Source: Pseudomonas putida
Lineage (GTDB): Bacteria; Pseudomonadota; Gammaproteobacteria; Pseudomonadales; Pseudomonadaceae
Reading direction: 5' to 3'
DNA: 64,000 nt
Assembly: GCF_025905425.1 (NCBI RefSeq)
Contig: NZ_CP109603.1
Coordinates: 718,001 to 782,000, forward strand
Part shown: positions 50,210 to 57,902 of the stretch, one piece after another
Layout: each line of letters opens with the position of its first letter
Numbering within the stretch: the stretch's first letter is position 1
Notes under the pieces: model-generated
Told to the model about the DNA's origin: nothing
The model's input: only the letters and a program-made list of their open reading frames with translations
The model's database searches: none
Position numbers and translations under genes: made by a program

Positions 50210-51652
50210 ATGACTGAAGTAGAAGTAAAGAAAGCGCAAGAGAGCCTGCAGGATCGCCTGGCCCAGGTGGTCGAACTGCTGCAGCGCCAGCGCGTGGTCG
50301 AAGACCTCACCCACCGCCAGGAGGGTGCTCACCACGACCTGGTCGAGAACCTCGTCCACCGCCAGAACCTTGTCGAGCTGCAGCGCAAGCTCGATGACCT
50401 GCACCCCGCCGACGTCGCCTACATCCTCGAAGCATTGCCCCTGGAAGACCGCCTGACGGTCTGGCAGCTGGTGCGCTCGGATCGCGACGGCGACATCCTG
50501 CTTGAAGTATCCGATTCGGTTCGCCAATCGCTGATCGCCGACATGGACGATCACGAACTGCTCGCCGCTGCCAAGGAAATGGACGCCGACGAACTGGCCG
50601 ACCTGGCGCCAGAGCTGCCGCGCGACGTCGTTCACGAGTTGATGGAAACCCTCGATGCCCAGCAACGCGAGCGTGTACGTTCGGCGCTGAGCTACGACGA
50701 GGAGCAGGTCGGTGCGTTGATGGACTTCGAGATGGTGACCATCCGCGAAGACGTCAGCCTCGAAGTCGTACTGCGTTACCTGCGTCGCCTGAAAGAACTG
50801 CCGAACCATACCGACAAACTGTTCGTGGTCGACTATGACGGCATCCTCAAGGGCGTATTGCCCATCAAGCGTCTGTTGGTCAACGACCCGGAGAAGAAGG
50901 TAGCAGAGGTCATGGCGACTGACCCGGTGTCCTTCCACCCTGAGGAAGATGCCTACGACGCCGCTCAAGCCTTCGAACGTTACGACCTGGTCTCCGCCCC
51001 GGTGGTGGACAAGAGCGATCGCCTGATCGGTCGTTTGACCATCGACGAAATGGTCGACCTCATCCGTGAGGAGAGCGAGAGCGAAGTGCTGAACATGGCT
51101 GGTCTGCGCGAAGAAGAAGACATCTTCGCCTCGGTCTGGCGTTCGCTGCGCAACCGCTGGGCGTGGCTGGCCATCAACCTGATCACGGCGTTCCTGGCTT
51201 CGCGGGTGATCGGCCTGTTCGAGGGCTCGATCGAGAAGTTGGTGGCGTTGGCTGCGTTGATGCCGATTGTGGCAGGTATTGGCGGTAACTCCGGCAACCA
51301 GACCATCACCATGATCGTGCGCGCCATGGCGCTGGACCAGGTGTCGCCGGGCAACACAAGCCGGCTGATGCGCAAGGAGCTGGCCGTGTCGCTGCTAAAC
51401 GGCCTGATCTGGGGGGGTGTGATTGGTGCGGTGGCGTTCTGGCTGTATGACAGCTGGTCGTTGGGCCTGGTGATGACCGCGGCGATGACCTTGAACCTGC
51501 TGTTGGCCGCGCTGATGGGGGTATTGATCCCGATGACCCTGACGCGTCTGGGGCGCGATCCGGCAATGGGGTCCAGTGTGATGATTACCGCCGTGACCGA
51601 CAGCGGCGGGTTCTTCATCTTCCTGGGGCTGGCAACGCTGTTCCTGCTCTGA
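50210..51652 (+). CDS. mgtE: Magnesium transporter MgtE
   Basis: 480 residues from ATG at 50210. N-terminal helical MgtE_N superhelix (HPADVAYILEALPLEDR, about 60-200), paired CBS domains (VMATDPVSFHPEEDAYDAAQAFERYDLVSAPVVD), then five transmembrane helices with the pore motif GIGGNSGNQTITMIVRAMAL. The cytosolic part senses Mg2+ and gates the dimeric channel. GGGAGTGGAG precedes the start. Confidence 0.94.
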   Translation: MTEVEVKKAQESLQDRLAQVVELLQRQRVVEDLTHRQEGAHHDLVENLVHRQNLVELQRKLDDLHPADVAYILEALPLEDRLTVWQLVRSDRDGDILLEVSDSVRQSLIADMDDHELLAAAKEMDADELADLAPELPRDVVHELMETLDAQQRERVRSALSYDEEQVGALMDFEMVTIREDVSLEVVLRYLRRLKELPNHTDKLFVVDYDGILKGVLPIKRLLVNDPEKKVAEVMATDPVSFHPEEDAYDAAQAFERYDLVSAPVVDKSDRLIGRLTIDEMVDLIREESESEVLNMAGLREEEDIFASVWRSLRNRWAWLAINLITAFLASRVIGLFEGSIEKLVALAALMPIVAGIGGNSGNQTITMIVRAMALDQVSPGNTSRLMRKELAVSLLNGLIWGGVIGAVAFWLYDSWSLGLVMTAAMTLNLLLAALMGVLIPMTLTRLGRDPAMGSSVMITAVTDSGGFFIFLGLATLFLL

Positions 51653-51659
51653 AAAATGT

Positions 51660-51721
51660 GGGCTGCAAAGCAGCCCCATTGGCCTTAACAACGAAAAAAG
51701 CCAGCTTACGCTGGCTTTTTT
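51660..51721. terminator. Bidirectional terminator between mgtE and amrZ
   Basis: First a hairpin GGGCTGC-AAA-GCAGCCC (51660-51676), then AAAAAAGCCAGC-TTAC-GCTGGCTTTTTT (51694-51721), whose A- and T-runs make it work on both strands. It serves convergent mgtE and amrZ. Confidence 0.93.
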
Positions 51722-51738
51722 GTGCTCGCTTGCAACCT

Positions 51739-52065
51739 TCAGGAAGCGTCTGCGGCCATTTCCACATCGTGAGCGATGAGGGCGACCAAGGCGTTCTGCT
51801 GGCGGTGGGAGAGTTGGCGGAAGCGTTGCAGCAGCTCGCGCTCATGCAGGGACAGTTCAGGGCTGTCCAGGCGCATGCTCAGCTCTTCACCCAACGCGCC
51901 TTCCTGGATAAGGCTCTGTTCCAGGCGCGCGATGATTTCGGAGTTCATGCTGCGGTGATGGTTGCGCGCTACCTCGGCAATGCGCTCACGCATCCCGTCA
52001 GGCAGGCGGACGACGAACTTGTCAGCAGTGCGGCTCGAATAAATAGCCTGTTTCATTGGGCGCAT
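51739..52065 (-). CDS. amrZ: AmrZ ribbon-helix-helix regulator
   Basis: 108 residues. An N-terminal ribbon-helix-helix ([43 protein letters not shown]) is followed by a tetramerisation helix ([35 protein letters not shown]), very close to P. aeruginosa AmrZ. It controls alginate, motility, c-di-GMP and iron genes. Start at 52065 (MRP) or three codons later. It is divergent from phnN, with 347 bp between. Confidence 0.93.
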   Translation of the reverse strand: MRPMKQAIYSSRTADKFVVRLPDGMRERIAEVARNHHRSMNSEIIARLEQSLIQEGALGEELSMRLDSPELSLHERELLQRFRQLSHRQQNALVALIAHDVEMAADAS

Positions 52066-52412
52066 ATAAATTGACCGGATTTTCTGGTTCAGGGGACGCG
52101 GTTCTCAAATTGGCCGCACGGGATGGTAGTACGACCGTGGCGACGACAAAATGTTCAACCGTCATGGAAAATTGGATGCTCATCTTGTCTCATGGTCGCC
52201 GTTTCCTTGGCGTCAATTCTGTGACAAATAGTGAGCTTGATAAAGGCTTTCTGCCAGTACCAATTATCAGAAATGAGCACTGGTTTGAAAAGTTTTACAT
52301 GCTCCCATTTGTCCCGCCGTCAGTCTTCTGCCGTCAAAAACTGGTAAAACGCAGCAAAAGGCCAAGAAAACTCCTAGAATGCGCGGGTTTCCTTCCATAG
52401 AGCATAGTGGCT
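52066..52412. other. Long amrZ-phnN intergenic region
   Basis: An open frame on the plus strand (52056-52400) has no recognisable product and overlaps the amrZ start, so I treat the stretch as regulatory. It is AT-richer than the flanks. AmrZ autoregulates in P. aeruginosa, so its operators may lie here. Confidence 0.4.
52267..52295 (-). promoter_or_regulatory. AlgU/sigma-22-like promoter candidate for amrZ
   Basis: On the minus strand AAACTT (52295-52290) and TCTGA (52271-52267) resemble the GAACTT / TCTGA boxes. The 18-bp spacing is one or two longer than the usual 16-17. It would give a leader of about 190 nt. amrZ of P. aeruginosa is AlgU-dependent. Confidence 0.3.
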
Positions 52413-53042
52413 ATGCAACATGACGCAAGCGCTCGGCGATCAGCGACAGGCCGACTGATATTTCTGATAGGACCCTCGGGTTCCGGCAAAGATTCCCTGA
52501 TCGATGCTGCGCGCGAGCAACTGGTTGCGGCCGGGGTGGAAATTGCCCGTCGCGTGATCACCCGCTCGGCCGAAGCCAAGGGCGAGGCAGCCCATGGCGT
52601 TACTGCCGAGCAGTTCGAAGCGATGCGCGCGCAAGGTGCGTTCGCCATGCACTGGCGGGCCAATGGCCTGGATTACGGGATCCCGCAGCAGGTTGATCAA
52701 TGGCTGGCGGCGGGCAGGCCAGTGCTGGTGAATGGTTCCCGGGCCTACCTGGGCGAAGCGCGGCAGCGCTACCCGGATCTTCTGGCAGTGCTTATCGACG
52801 TAAAGCCCCACGTACTGCGCGAGCGCCTGCTGGCCAGAGGCAGAGAAACCCCGGAAGAGATCGAACAGCGCCTGGCGCGTAACGCCAGGCTGCAGGCCTT
52901 TGATGACCCCGCCGTGCACGTGCTGGACAATTCCAGCACGCTTGACGCAGCGGTGATCGGCTTGTTCAAGCTGCTGCATGATGAAGGCGTGATCCCAAGC
53001 GCAGCGCAGCCAAACGCGGGCCCTCAGAAAAGGATTACGTGA
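52413..53042 (+). CDS. phnN: Ribose 1,5-bisphosphate phosphokinase
   Basis: 209 residues from ATG at 52413 (a GTG two codons upstream is possible). It has Walker A GPSGSGKDS (20-28), RRVITRSA, and GHAxHW-type substrate loop FAMHWRANGLDYGIP, as in PhnN. It makes PRPP from ribose 1,5-bisphosphate in phosphonate breakdown. It is alone here: no C-P lyase genes are near, so the gene may act in general PRPP supply. Confidence 0.87.
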   Translation: MQHDASARRSATGRLIFLIGPSGSGKDSLIDAAREQLVAAGVEIARRVITRSAEAKGEAAHGVTAEQFEAMRAQGAFAMHWRANGLDYGIPQQVDQWLAAGRPVLVNGSRAYLGEARQRYPDLLAVLIDVKPHVLRERLLARGRETPEEIEQRLARNARLQAFDDPAVHVLDNSSTLDAAVIGLFKLLHDEGVIPSAAQPNAGPQKRIT

Positions 53043-53068
53043 AAAAGGCCTGTTGCAGCATGACAAAC

Positions 53069-53094
53069 GCCAGCATGCTGGTTAACATGCTGGC
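53069..53094. terminator. Hairpin between phnN and tRNA-Arg(CCU)
   Basis: GCCAGCATG-CTGGTTAA-CATGCTGGC, 9-bp arms. No T-run, so a role as terminator is uncertain. Confidence 0.45.
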
Positions 53095-53129
53095 CGTCCA
53101 ACCGTGCAGTGTTCACTGCCGGTTCTTGC

Positions 53130-53206
53130 GTCTCAGTAGCTCAATTGGATAGAGCATCCCCCTCCTAAGGGGAAGGTTGCAGGTTCAATTCCTGCCTGGG
53201 ACGCCA
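53130..53206 (+). tRNA. tRNA-Arg (CCU)
   Basis: 77 nt with encoded CCA. Acceptor GTCTCAG / CTGGGAC, anticodon loop CTCCTAA (CCU), T arm GCAGGTTCAATTCCTGC. Single-copy tRNAs for rare codons such as AGG are frequent island insertion sites, and gene fragments start directly after this one. Confidence 0.97.
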
Positions 53207-53211
53207 TTTCT

Positions 53212-53340
53212 TCAAGCGTGTTCCACGCTTTCGCTACCCAGCGACGCCGTTACCCATTCAGCCCGGTCTGCCAGCCCTTGCGCTCGGCGCATGATCGTCT
53301 CGGGCGCATCATCGCTTGTAATCGTCAGCCGAAAGCACCC
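53212..53340 (-). pseudogene. 3' fragment of an unidentified gene
   Basis: On the minus strand a frame from about 53345 to TGA at 53212-53214 encodes [18 protein letters not shown]...ESVEHA. It has protein-like codon use but no start; an in-frame stop lies just upstream. It is in a different frame from the adjoining metN piece and overlaps its non-homologous tail, so it looks like the end of a second gene joined by deletion or rearrangement. Family not recognised. Confidence 0.45.
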
Positions 53341-53519
53341 GATGGGTGATCAGCACGATGGTCAGCCCCAGGCGTTTATTGATGTCGCGCAGCAGGCCAA
53401 GGACCGACTGGGTGCTTTGCGGGTCGAGGGCCGAGGTCGCTTCACTGCACAGCAGGATTTCGGGTTGCAGCACCAACGCCCGGGCGATCCCGACACGTTG
53501 TTTCTGCCCGCCCGAAACG
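53309..53519 (-). pseudogene. metN: metN remnant (methionine ABC transporter ATPase), broken at both ends
   Basis: The minus strand encodes [32 protein letters not shown] and GLTIVLITH, the signature, Walker B and switch regions of MetN. Walker A and everything before the signature are missing, and a stop codon lies two codons upstream of it. After ITH the match ends and the frame closes at 53309. The Walker B Asp is replaced by Ser (CSE for CDE). It therefore cannot make an ATPase. It sits 40 bp beyond metQ, on the same strand. Confidence 0.85.
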
Positions 53520-53558
53520 ACTCATTTTTGGTATCCCATGGCGCCTTGGCCACAAAGG

Positions 53559-54338
53559 TTAGAAACCCGGTGCGATCTGGCCTTTGTAACGGGTCAGGAT
53601 GAAGTTGCGCACCTCAGGGGAATTCAACGCTTTCGCCAGTTTCTGGATGCTTGGGTCCTGCAGGTTGTCCGGGCGCGCCACAAGGTATTCGACGTAGAGG
53701 TCTTTGCCTTTTTCGACGATGAGGGCGCTGTTGGTATCGATCCCGGCCTCCAGTGCGTAGTTGGCGAAAACGAACGCGAGGTCGACCTGGTTTACTGAGC
53801 GGGCCAGCATGGCCCCTTCCAATTCGCGGATCTTCAGGTGGCGAGGGTTCGCGGTGATGTCGCGTTGGGTTGATTGTGGGTTGCTCGCATCCTTCAACGT
53901 GACCAGCCCGGCCTCGGCCAGCAACACCAGGGCCCGCCCGGTGTTCACCGGGTCATTGGGGATGGCCACGCTGGCGCCGTCAGGCAGGTCGGCCAGGTGC
54001 TTGTACTTGGCGGAGTACGCCCCGAACGGCTCGATGTGCACGCCCACCACCGGCACCAGGTCGGTGTGCCGCGCCTTGTTGAAGTCGTTGAGAAACGGCC
54101 GGTACTGGTAGTAGTTGGCATCCAGGTTCTTTTGCGCCAACTGCAGGTTGGGCTGGATGAAATCGTTGAACACCTTGATGTCGAGTTCGACACCTTGCTT
54201 GGCCAGCTCCGGTTTGACGAACTCAAGGATTTCAGCATGAGGCACCGGGGTGGCGCCGACGACCAGATGTTCTGCTGCGTGAGCACCGAGAGCGCTGAAG
54301 GTAACGCAGACGGCCAGGGCGGAAAGGATTTTTTTCAT
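53559..54338 (-). CDS. metQ: Methionine-type ABC transporter substrate-binding protein
   Basis: 259 residues from ATG at 54338. Signal peptide (1 to about 21, ...GAHAAEH) without lipobox Cys, so a soluble periplasmic protein. NlpA/MetQ signatures VVGATPVPHAEILEFVKPEL, NYYQYRPFLNDFN and ASVAIPNDPVNTGRALVLL. Substrate could be methionine or an organosulfur compound, given the SfnB-type neighbour. Its ATPase partner gene downstream is dead. Confidence 0.87.
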   Translation of the reverse strand: MKKILSALAVCVTFSALGAHAAEHLVVGATPVPHAEILEFVKPELAKQGVELDIKVFNDFIQPNLQLAQKNLDANYYQYRPFLNDFNKARHTDLVPVVGVHIEPFGAYSAKYKHLADLPDGASVAIPNDPVNTGRALVLLAEAGLVTLKDASNPQSTQRDITANPRHLKIRELEGAMLARSVNQVDLAFVFANYALEAGIDTNSALIVEKGKDLYVEYLVARPDNLQDPSIQKLAKALNSPEVRNFILTRYKGQIAPGF

Positions 54339-54370
54339 GGCAGGTACCTGAAGCGTGTAGAGGGGAGGGT

Positions 54371-55036
54371 TCAACGTCGAGTGAAGTGCCTGACCAGGCG
54401 GTCGCCGCTCATCTGCAGCGCTTGCACCAGTAGAATCAGGAGAATGACCGTCACGACCATGACATCGGTCTGAAAGCGCTGGTAACCGAAGCGGATGGCC
54501 AGGTCGCCCAGGCCGCCGCCGCCGATTACCCCAGCCATGGCGGTGTAGTCGACCAGTACGATCGCGGTCACCGTGATTGCCGCAATGAGGCCCGTGCGAG
54601 CTTCGGGTAGCAGCGTGTACCAGATGATTTGCCGGATGCTGCCGCCCATGGCCTGGCTGGCTTCCACCAGCCCCCGGTCCACTTCCCGCAGCGCGGTTTC
54701 CACCAGGCGCGCAAAAAAGGGTGTGCACCCGACCACCAGTGGTGGGATCGTGCCCCTGACGCCCAGTGAAGTGCCGGTTACCAGGGTAGTGATCGGGATC
54801 AGAACGATCAGCAGGATGATGAACGGCAGCGAACGCAGCACGTTCACCACCACGGACAACCCACGGTACAAGGGGCCGTGGGCCAACAGCTGGCGTTGCC
54901 CGGTCAGGTACAGCAGCACCCCCAGTGGCAAGCCGAGTAGTACGGTGAGCCCCAGGGCCGCACCGAGCATGCTGAGCGTTTCGACACCGGCCTGGGCGAT
55001 CTCCATCCAATCGACATTGGCGAGCAGTTCGTTCAT
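54371..55036 (-). CDS. metI: Methionine-type ABC transporter permease
   Basis: 221 residues with five transmembrane helices and the MetI EAA region ALREVDRGLVEASQAMGGSIRQIIWYTLLPEARTGL. It lies 32 bp before metQ and 10 bp after the sfnB-like gene, all one direction. An intact MetN is needed for function and must come from elsewhere in the genome if this unit works. Confidence 0.9.
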   Translation of the reverse strand: MNELLANVDWMEIAQAGVETLSMLGAALGLTVLLGLPLGVLLYLTGQRQLLAHGPLYRGLSVVVNVLRSLPFIILLIVLIPITTLVTGTSLGVRGTIPPLVVGCTPFFARLVETALREVDRGLVEASQAMGGSIRQIIWYTLLPEARTGLIAAITVTAIVLVDYTAMAGVIGGGGLGDLAIRFGYQRFQTDVMVVTVILLILLVQALQMSGDRLVRHFTRR

Positions 55037-55046
55037 GGGCGCGCCC

Positions 55047-56270
55047 TCAGTTCCAGTCGTGCCGGGTGGGTTTGATGCCGTTCAACGCCCAATTGCCCAC
55101 CAGGTGATACTTCCACCGCACCGGGTCGTGAAGGGTATGCACACGCGCGTTGCGCCAGTGGCGATCGTGGTTGTAGCGGGTCAGCGACGAGCGCGTGCCA
55201 CCGAGTTCGAACAGGCGGTTACTGGCCTCGATGGCCACTTCGGTGGTCAGCACCTTGGCCTTGGCAACGGCGATAGAGGCTGCGGCAACATTGTTTTCGT
55301 CCGGCGCCGGTTTGGCCGCATCCAGCACCCAGCCGGCGCGTTCGAGCAAGGCTTCGGCCGCCTCCTGGCGGATTTCCAGGGCGCCGACCTGAATGATCGT
55401 CAAAGGGTCTTCGCTGGCCTTCTCGACCTTGGCATCGACCCATGGCCGGGCGTGCTCGCGGACGAAGGCAATGGTGTCGTCCAGGGCCGCCCGGGCGATG
55501 CCTGCGTCGATGGCGGCCGTGGTGAGTTGGGCGAAGGGGCCTGCCAGCGTCGGGTTGTCGTAGGAGCGGTAGGTGGGGAAGAGGTTGAGCGCCGGTACCC
55601 GCAAGCCGTCCAGCAGCACGGTGCCGCTTGAAGTGGTGCGCTGGCCCATGCTGCTCCAGTCATCGATCACCACCAGGCCCGGGGTGCCACGCGGCACGAA
55701 TGCAAGCTGGGCGCGGCCCTGTTCATCCAGCGCCAGCACGCCTATCCAGTGGGCGTACAACGACCCTGTGCAGTAGCCTTTTTTGCCGTCGATGCGGTAG
55801 CCGTCACCCTCGGCGACCAGGCGTGTACGGATGTCCTGGACGGTCTTGCCGCCGGTTTCCGACAGCGCATTGGCAAAGCGATGCCCTTGCAGGGCTAGAT
55901 TGAAGAAGTAGTGCTTCTGCTGCTCGGTGCCTTGCAGGCGGATGTCTTCGAGCAGGCAATAGTGGTTTTGCGGGATCTGCCCCAGCGACGGGTCCGCCGC
56001 CGAAACAATGGCAATGACCTGCGCCAGCGTGGCAAAGGACACTTCGGCACCGCCATGCACGCGTGGCACGGTAATGCCCCAGAGCCCACTGTTGGAGAAC
56101 GCATCGACGATGTCGGCGGGTACTTCGCGGGTTCGATCACGTTGCGCAGCCCCTTCGCGAAGCAGGGCTGCTATCTGGTGGGCGACTGAAAGCGCTTCGG
56201 CATCGTCGCGGATGACATGGGCCGCTGGGTCGCGGATTTCGTAAAAGGCAGAGATGAATTCGGTAGACAT
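55047..56270 (-). CDS. sfnB: SfnB-family sulfur-acquisition flavin oxidoreductase
   Basis: 407 residues from Met at 56270. Acyl-CoA dehydrogenase fold: GLWGITVPRVHGGAEVSFATLAQV, GHRFANALSETGG, and the C-terminal helical domain (IAIEASNRLFELGGTRSS). SfnB/DszC-like enzymes take part in using organic sulfur during sulfate limitation. A longer frame from ATG 56315 exists, but that ATG falls inside a -24/-12 promoter-like element and has no ribosome site, so I prefer the shorter form. Confidence 0.8.
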   Translation of the reverse strand: MSTEFISAFYEIRDPAAHVIRDDAEALSVAHQIAALLREGAAQRDRTREVPADIVDAFSNSGLWGITVPRVHGGAEVSFATLAQVIAIVSAADPSLGQIPQNHYCLLEDIRLQGTEQQKHYFFNLALQGHRFANALSETGGKTVQDIRTRLVAEGDGYRIDGKKGYCTGSLYAHWIGVLALDEQGRAQLAFVPRGTPGLVVIDDWSSMGQRTTSSGTVLLDGLRVPALNLFPTYRSYDNPTLAGPFAQLTTAAIDAGIARAALDDTIAFVREHARPWVDAKVEKASEDPLTIIQVGALEIRQEAAEALLERAGWVLDAAKPAPDENNVAAASIAVAKAKVLTTEVAIEASNRLFELGGTRSSLTRYNHDRHWRNARVHTLHDPVRWKYHLVGNWALNGIKPTRHDWN

Positions 56271-56304
56271 GGACTGCTCGTGTGAGGTCGGTTGTCTATC
56301 GATA

Positions 56305-56319
56305 GCATCTGTCATGCCA
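56305..56319 (-). promoter_or_regulatory. Sigma-54 promoter candidate for sfnB-metIQ
   Basis: On the minus strand TGGCAT-GACAG-ATGC matches TGGCAC-N5-TTGC with correct GG/GC spacing and two mismatches. Transcription would begin near 56293, 23 bp before the preferred sfnB start. sfn genes of P. putida are known to need sigma-54 and the SfnR activator. Confidence 0.45.
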
Positions 56320-56440
56320 AAGATTAACTTCAGTTAAATCAATGTCTTGAGAGGGTGTTACGGCAGTGCTCCTGTTTGCCTGCGCGGCTAATTGTTGATC
56401 CCCTGTCCGTGTCCCAACAGTGCCTGCAAAGTCAACGAGC

Positions 56441-56770
56441 CTAAAGCCCCCAGTGCTTCAATGCCCACAGCGCGCCCATACCCATGCCCAGCGTCAGCAG
56501 CGTGCTACGCGTACGCCAGGCAACCAGTCCCGCCAGTATCGCTGCGGGAATCTGCGGGTTCATCCAGTCGAAGTCGGCGTGTCGGTCAGGGAACACCACG
56601 GCGGGCAGCACCAGCGCGGCCAGTACGCTGGCCGGCACATAGGCCAGCGCGCGACGAAACAGCGGCGGGATGCGCAGCACGGTGTAGAACTCGATGAAAG
56701 ACAACCGGACAGCGAAGGTGCCCAGGCCGATCAACAGGAAGGTTATCCACTGGCTCATTTCGCTCATCAT
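56441..56770 (-). CDS. azlD: AzlD-family branched-chain amino acid exporter subunit
   Basis: 109 residues with three to four hydrophobic helices (FLLIGLGTFAVRLSFIEF, VLAALVLPAVVFP, LLTLGMGMGALWAL). It partners AzlC in export of branched-chain amino acids and analogues. It overlaps the end of azlC by four bases. Confidence 0.85.
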   Translation of the reverse strand: MMSEMSQWITFLLIGLGTFAVRLSFIEFYTVLRIPPLFRRALAYVPASVLAALVLPAVVFPDRHADFDWMNPQIPAAILAGLVAWRTRSTLLTLGMGMGALWALKHWGL

Positions 56771-57507
56771 GCATCCTGCTCGACTTTTTCATCCGCCACG
56801 GGCTGTACGGTTTTTGTTTTCTGCAGGCCCTCAAGGGTCAAGCCGGTGATGATCCCGCCCAGTGCGCCCGCCAACAGGCCCAGGTTATAGGGCAGGTCGA
56901 TCGCCAGCACCGCGAGCACCCCGCCGACCAGCGCCGCGCCGAGCGTCGCCCGGTTGCGAATGCTGGGGACCAGCAGCGCGAGGAACGACAAGGGGATGGC
57001 AAAGCCCAGCGACCAGTCTTCGGGAATCCCTGCACCGAGGTACATGCCCGCCAGCACCGAAAGGTTCCAGCCGAACCACATGGTGATCGCCGTGCCGGCG
57101 TAGTAGTGAAAGGCGAAACGCCCGAGCTCGCCCGAAGACATTTTCAACGAACACAAGGCAAAGGACTGGTCCGAAAGCAGATAGGCCATCGGCCATTTGT
57201 GGCGTCGTGGCAGGTGGCCAAGGTGCGGGGCGAGGCTTGCGCTGTACATCAGGAAGCGAAGGTTGATCACCAGCGCGGTGACCACCATGGTCACCGGGAG
57301 GGCGCCGTTTTGCATCAACTGCATCACCACCATCTGCGCCGAGCCGGAGTAGAACAGCAACGTCATGCCGAGGGCATCGGCTGGCGACAGGCCCATGCCA
57401 ATGGCCGTAACCCCGGTGATCAAGCCGAACGGCACGACGCCGGAGGTCAATGGCAGAACGCTGTGTGCGCCTTGCCTGAACGCTTGGCTCGCACTGGGGT
57501 ACGGCAT
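56767..57507 (-). CDS. azlC: AzlC-family branched-chain amino acid exporter subunit
   Basis: 246 residues with the family start FRQGAHSVLPLTSGVVPFGLITGVTAIGMGLSPADAL and several helices (LIFLMYSASLAPHLGHL-like region, SLGFAIPLSFLALLVPSI). It forms the exporter with AzlD. A divergent Lrp-type regulator often accompanies azlCD; only a gene fragment is found upstream here. Confidence 0.87.
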   Translation of the reverse strand: MPYPSASQAFRQGAHSVLPLTSGVVPFGLITGVTAIGMGLSPADALGMTLLFYSGSAQMVVMQLMQNGALPVTMVVTALVINLRFLMYSASLAPHLGHLPRRHKWPMAYLLSDQSFALCSLKMSSGELGRFAFHYYAGTAITMWFGWNLSVLAGMYLGAGIPEDWSLGFAIPLSFLALLVPSIRNRATLGAALVGGVLAVLAIDLPYNLGLLAGALGGIITGLTLEGLQKTKTVQPVADEKVEQDA

Positions 57508-57615
57508 GATAATTCCTTGACGGTAGTCGGGAGGGGCGATGGGCTATGCCAAGGTAATGCGCGTGAGCGTTGGCCACAACGACAGATTTCTGAAATATTA
57601 GGCCTAAATCGCTGC

Positions 57616-57714
57616 GTGCCACTGGGCATGGCCATCGTCGCGTGGAAGCTGCCTGGGGCCAAGGCTAACCAGCGGGTGGCGGCAGTGGAGGAGGCGCTGG
57701 TGCAGTTGGCGTGA
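57616..57714 (+). pseudogene. 3' fragment of an unidentified gene
   Basis: A plus-strand frame encodes VPLGMAIVAWKLPGAKANQR...EEALVQLA and stops at 57712-57714. It has protein-like composition with GC-rich third positions but no start with a ribosome site, so it is probably the remaining tail of a gene lost upstream. The family was not recognised. It lies between azlC and the PAS-GGDEF gene, in a 395-bp stretch with no intact gene larger than 34 codons. Confidence 0.35.
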
Positions 57715-57776
57715 TCGGTGGGGGGTGGTGCCCCCTTGCCTCAGGCCGGGGGCAGCCAAACCAGTCCCCTGTTGCC

Positions 57777-57881
57777 TCACGCCTGGCGTGCTGTCAGGCC
57801 CTGTTCAACTGAGGCGCCTTCCTGCTCGGCTACCTGCTCCTCGATCTTCGCCTGGGTCTTGTGCGCCATGTCGTCTTTCAT
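57777..57881 (-). CDS. Small hydrophilic ORF
   Basis: A 34-residue frame, MKDDMAHKTQAKIEEQVAEQ...TARQA, helical and highly charged, divergent from the GGDEF gene by 21 bp. An internal Met five codons in is preceded by GAAAG. A GC hairpin (57730-57753, GCCCCC/GGGGGC) follows the stop. It may be a real small protein or another gene remnant. Confidence 0.3.
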   Translation of the reverse strand: MKDDMAHKTQAKIEEQVAEQEGASVEQGLTARQA

Positions 57882-57902
57882 ACGCTGTGCGGGAGAGCAT
57901 TC

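Noticed and set aside
52056..52400. Plus-strand 114-codon frame upstream of phnN
   Set aside because: No ribosome site at its start, overlaps the amrZ start codon region, composition not protein-like; treated as regulatory DNA.
53207..57902. Integrated phage or ICE at tRNA-Arg(CCU)
   Set aside because: No integrase, transfer or phage gene is present and no second copy of the tRNA 3' end was found in the window; only remnants and metabolic genes are seen.
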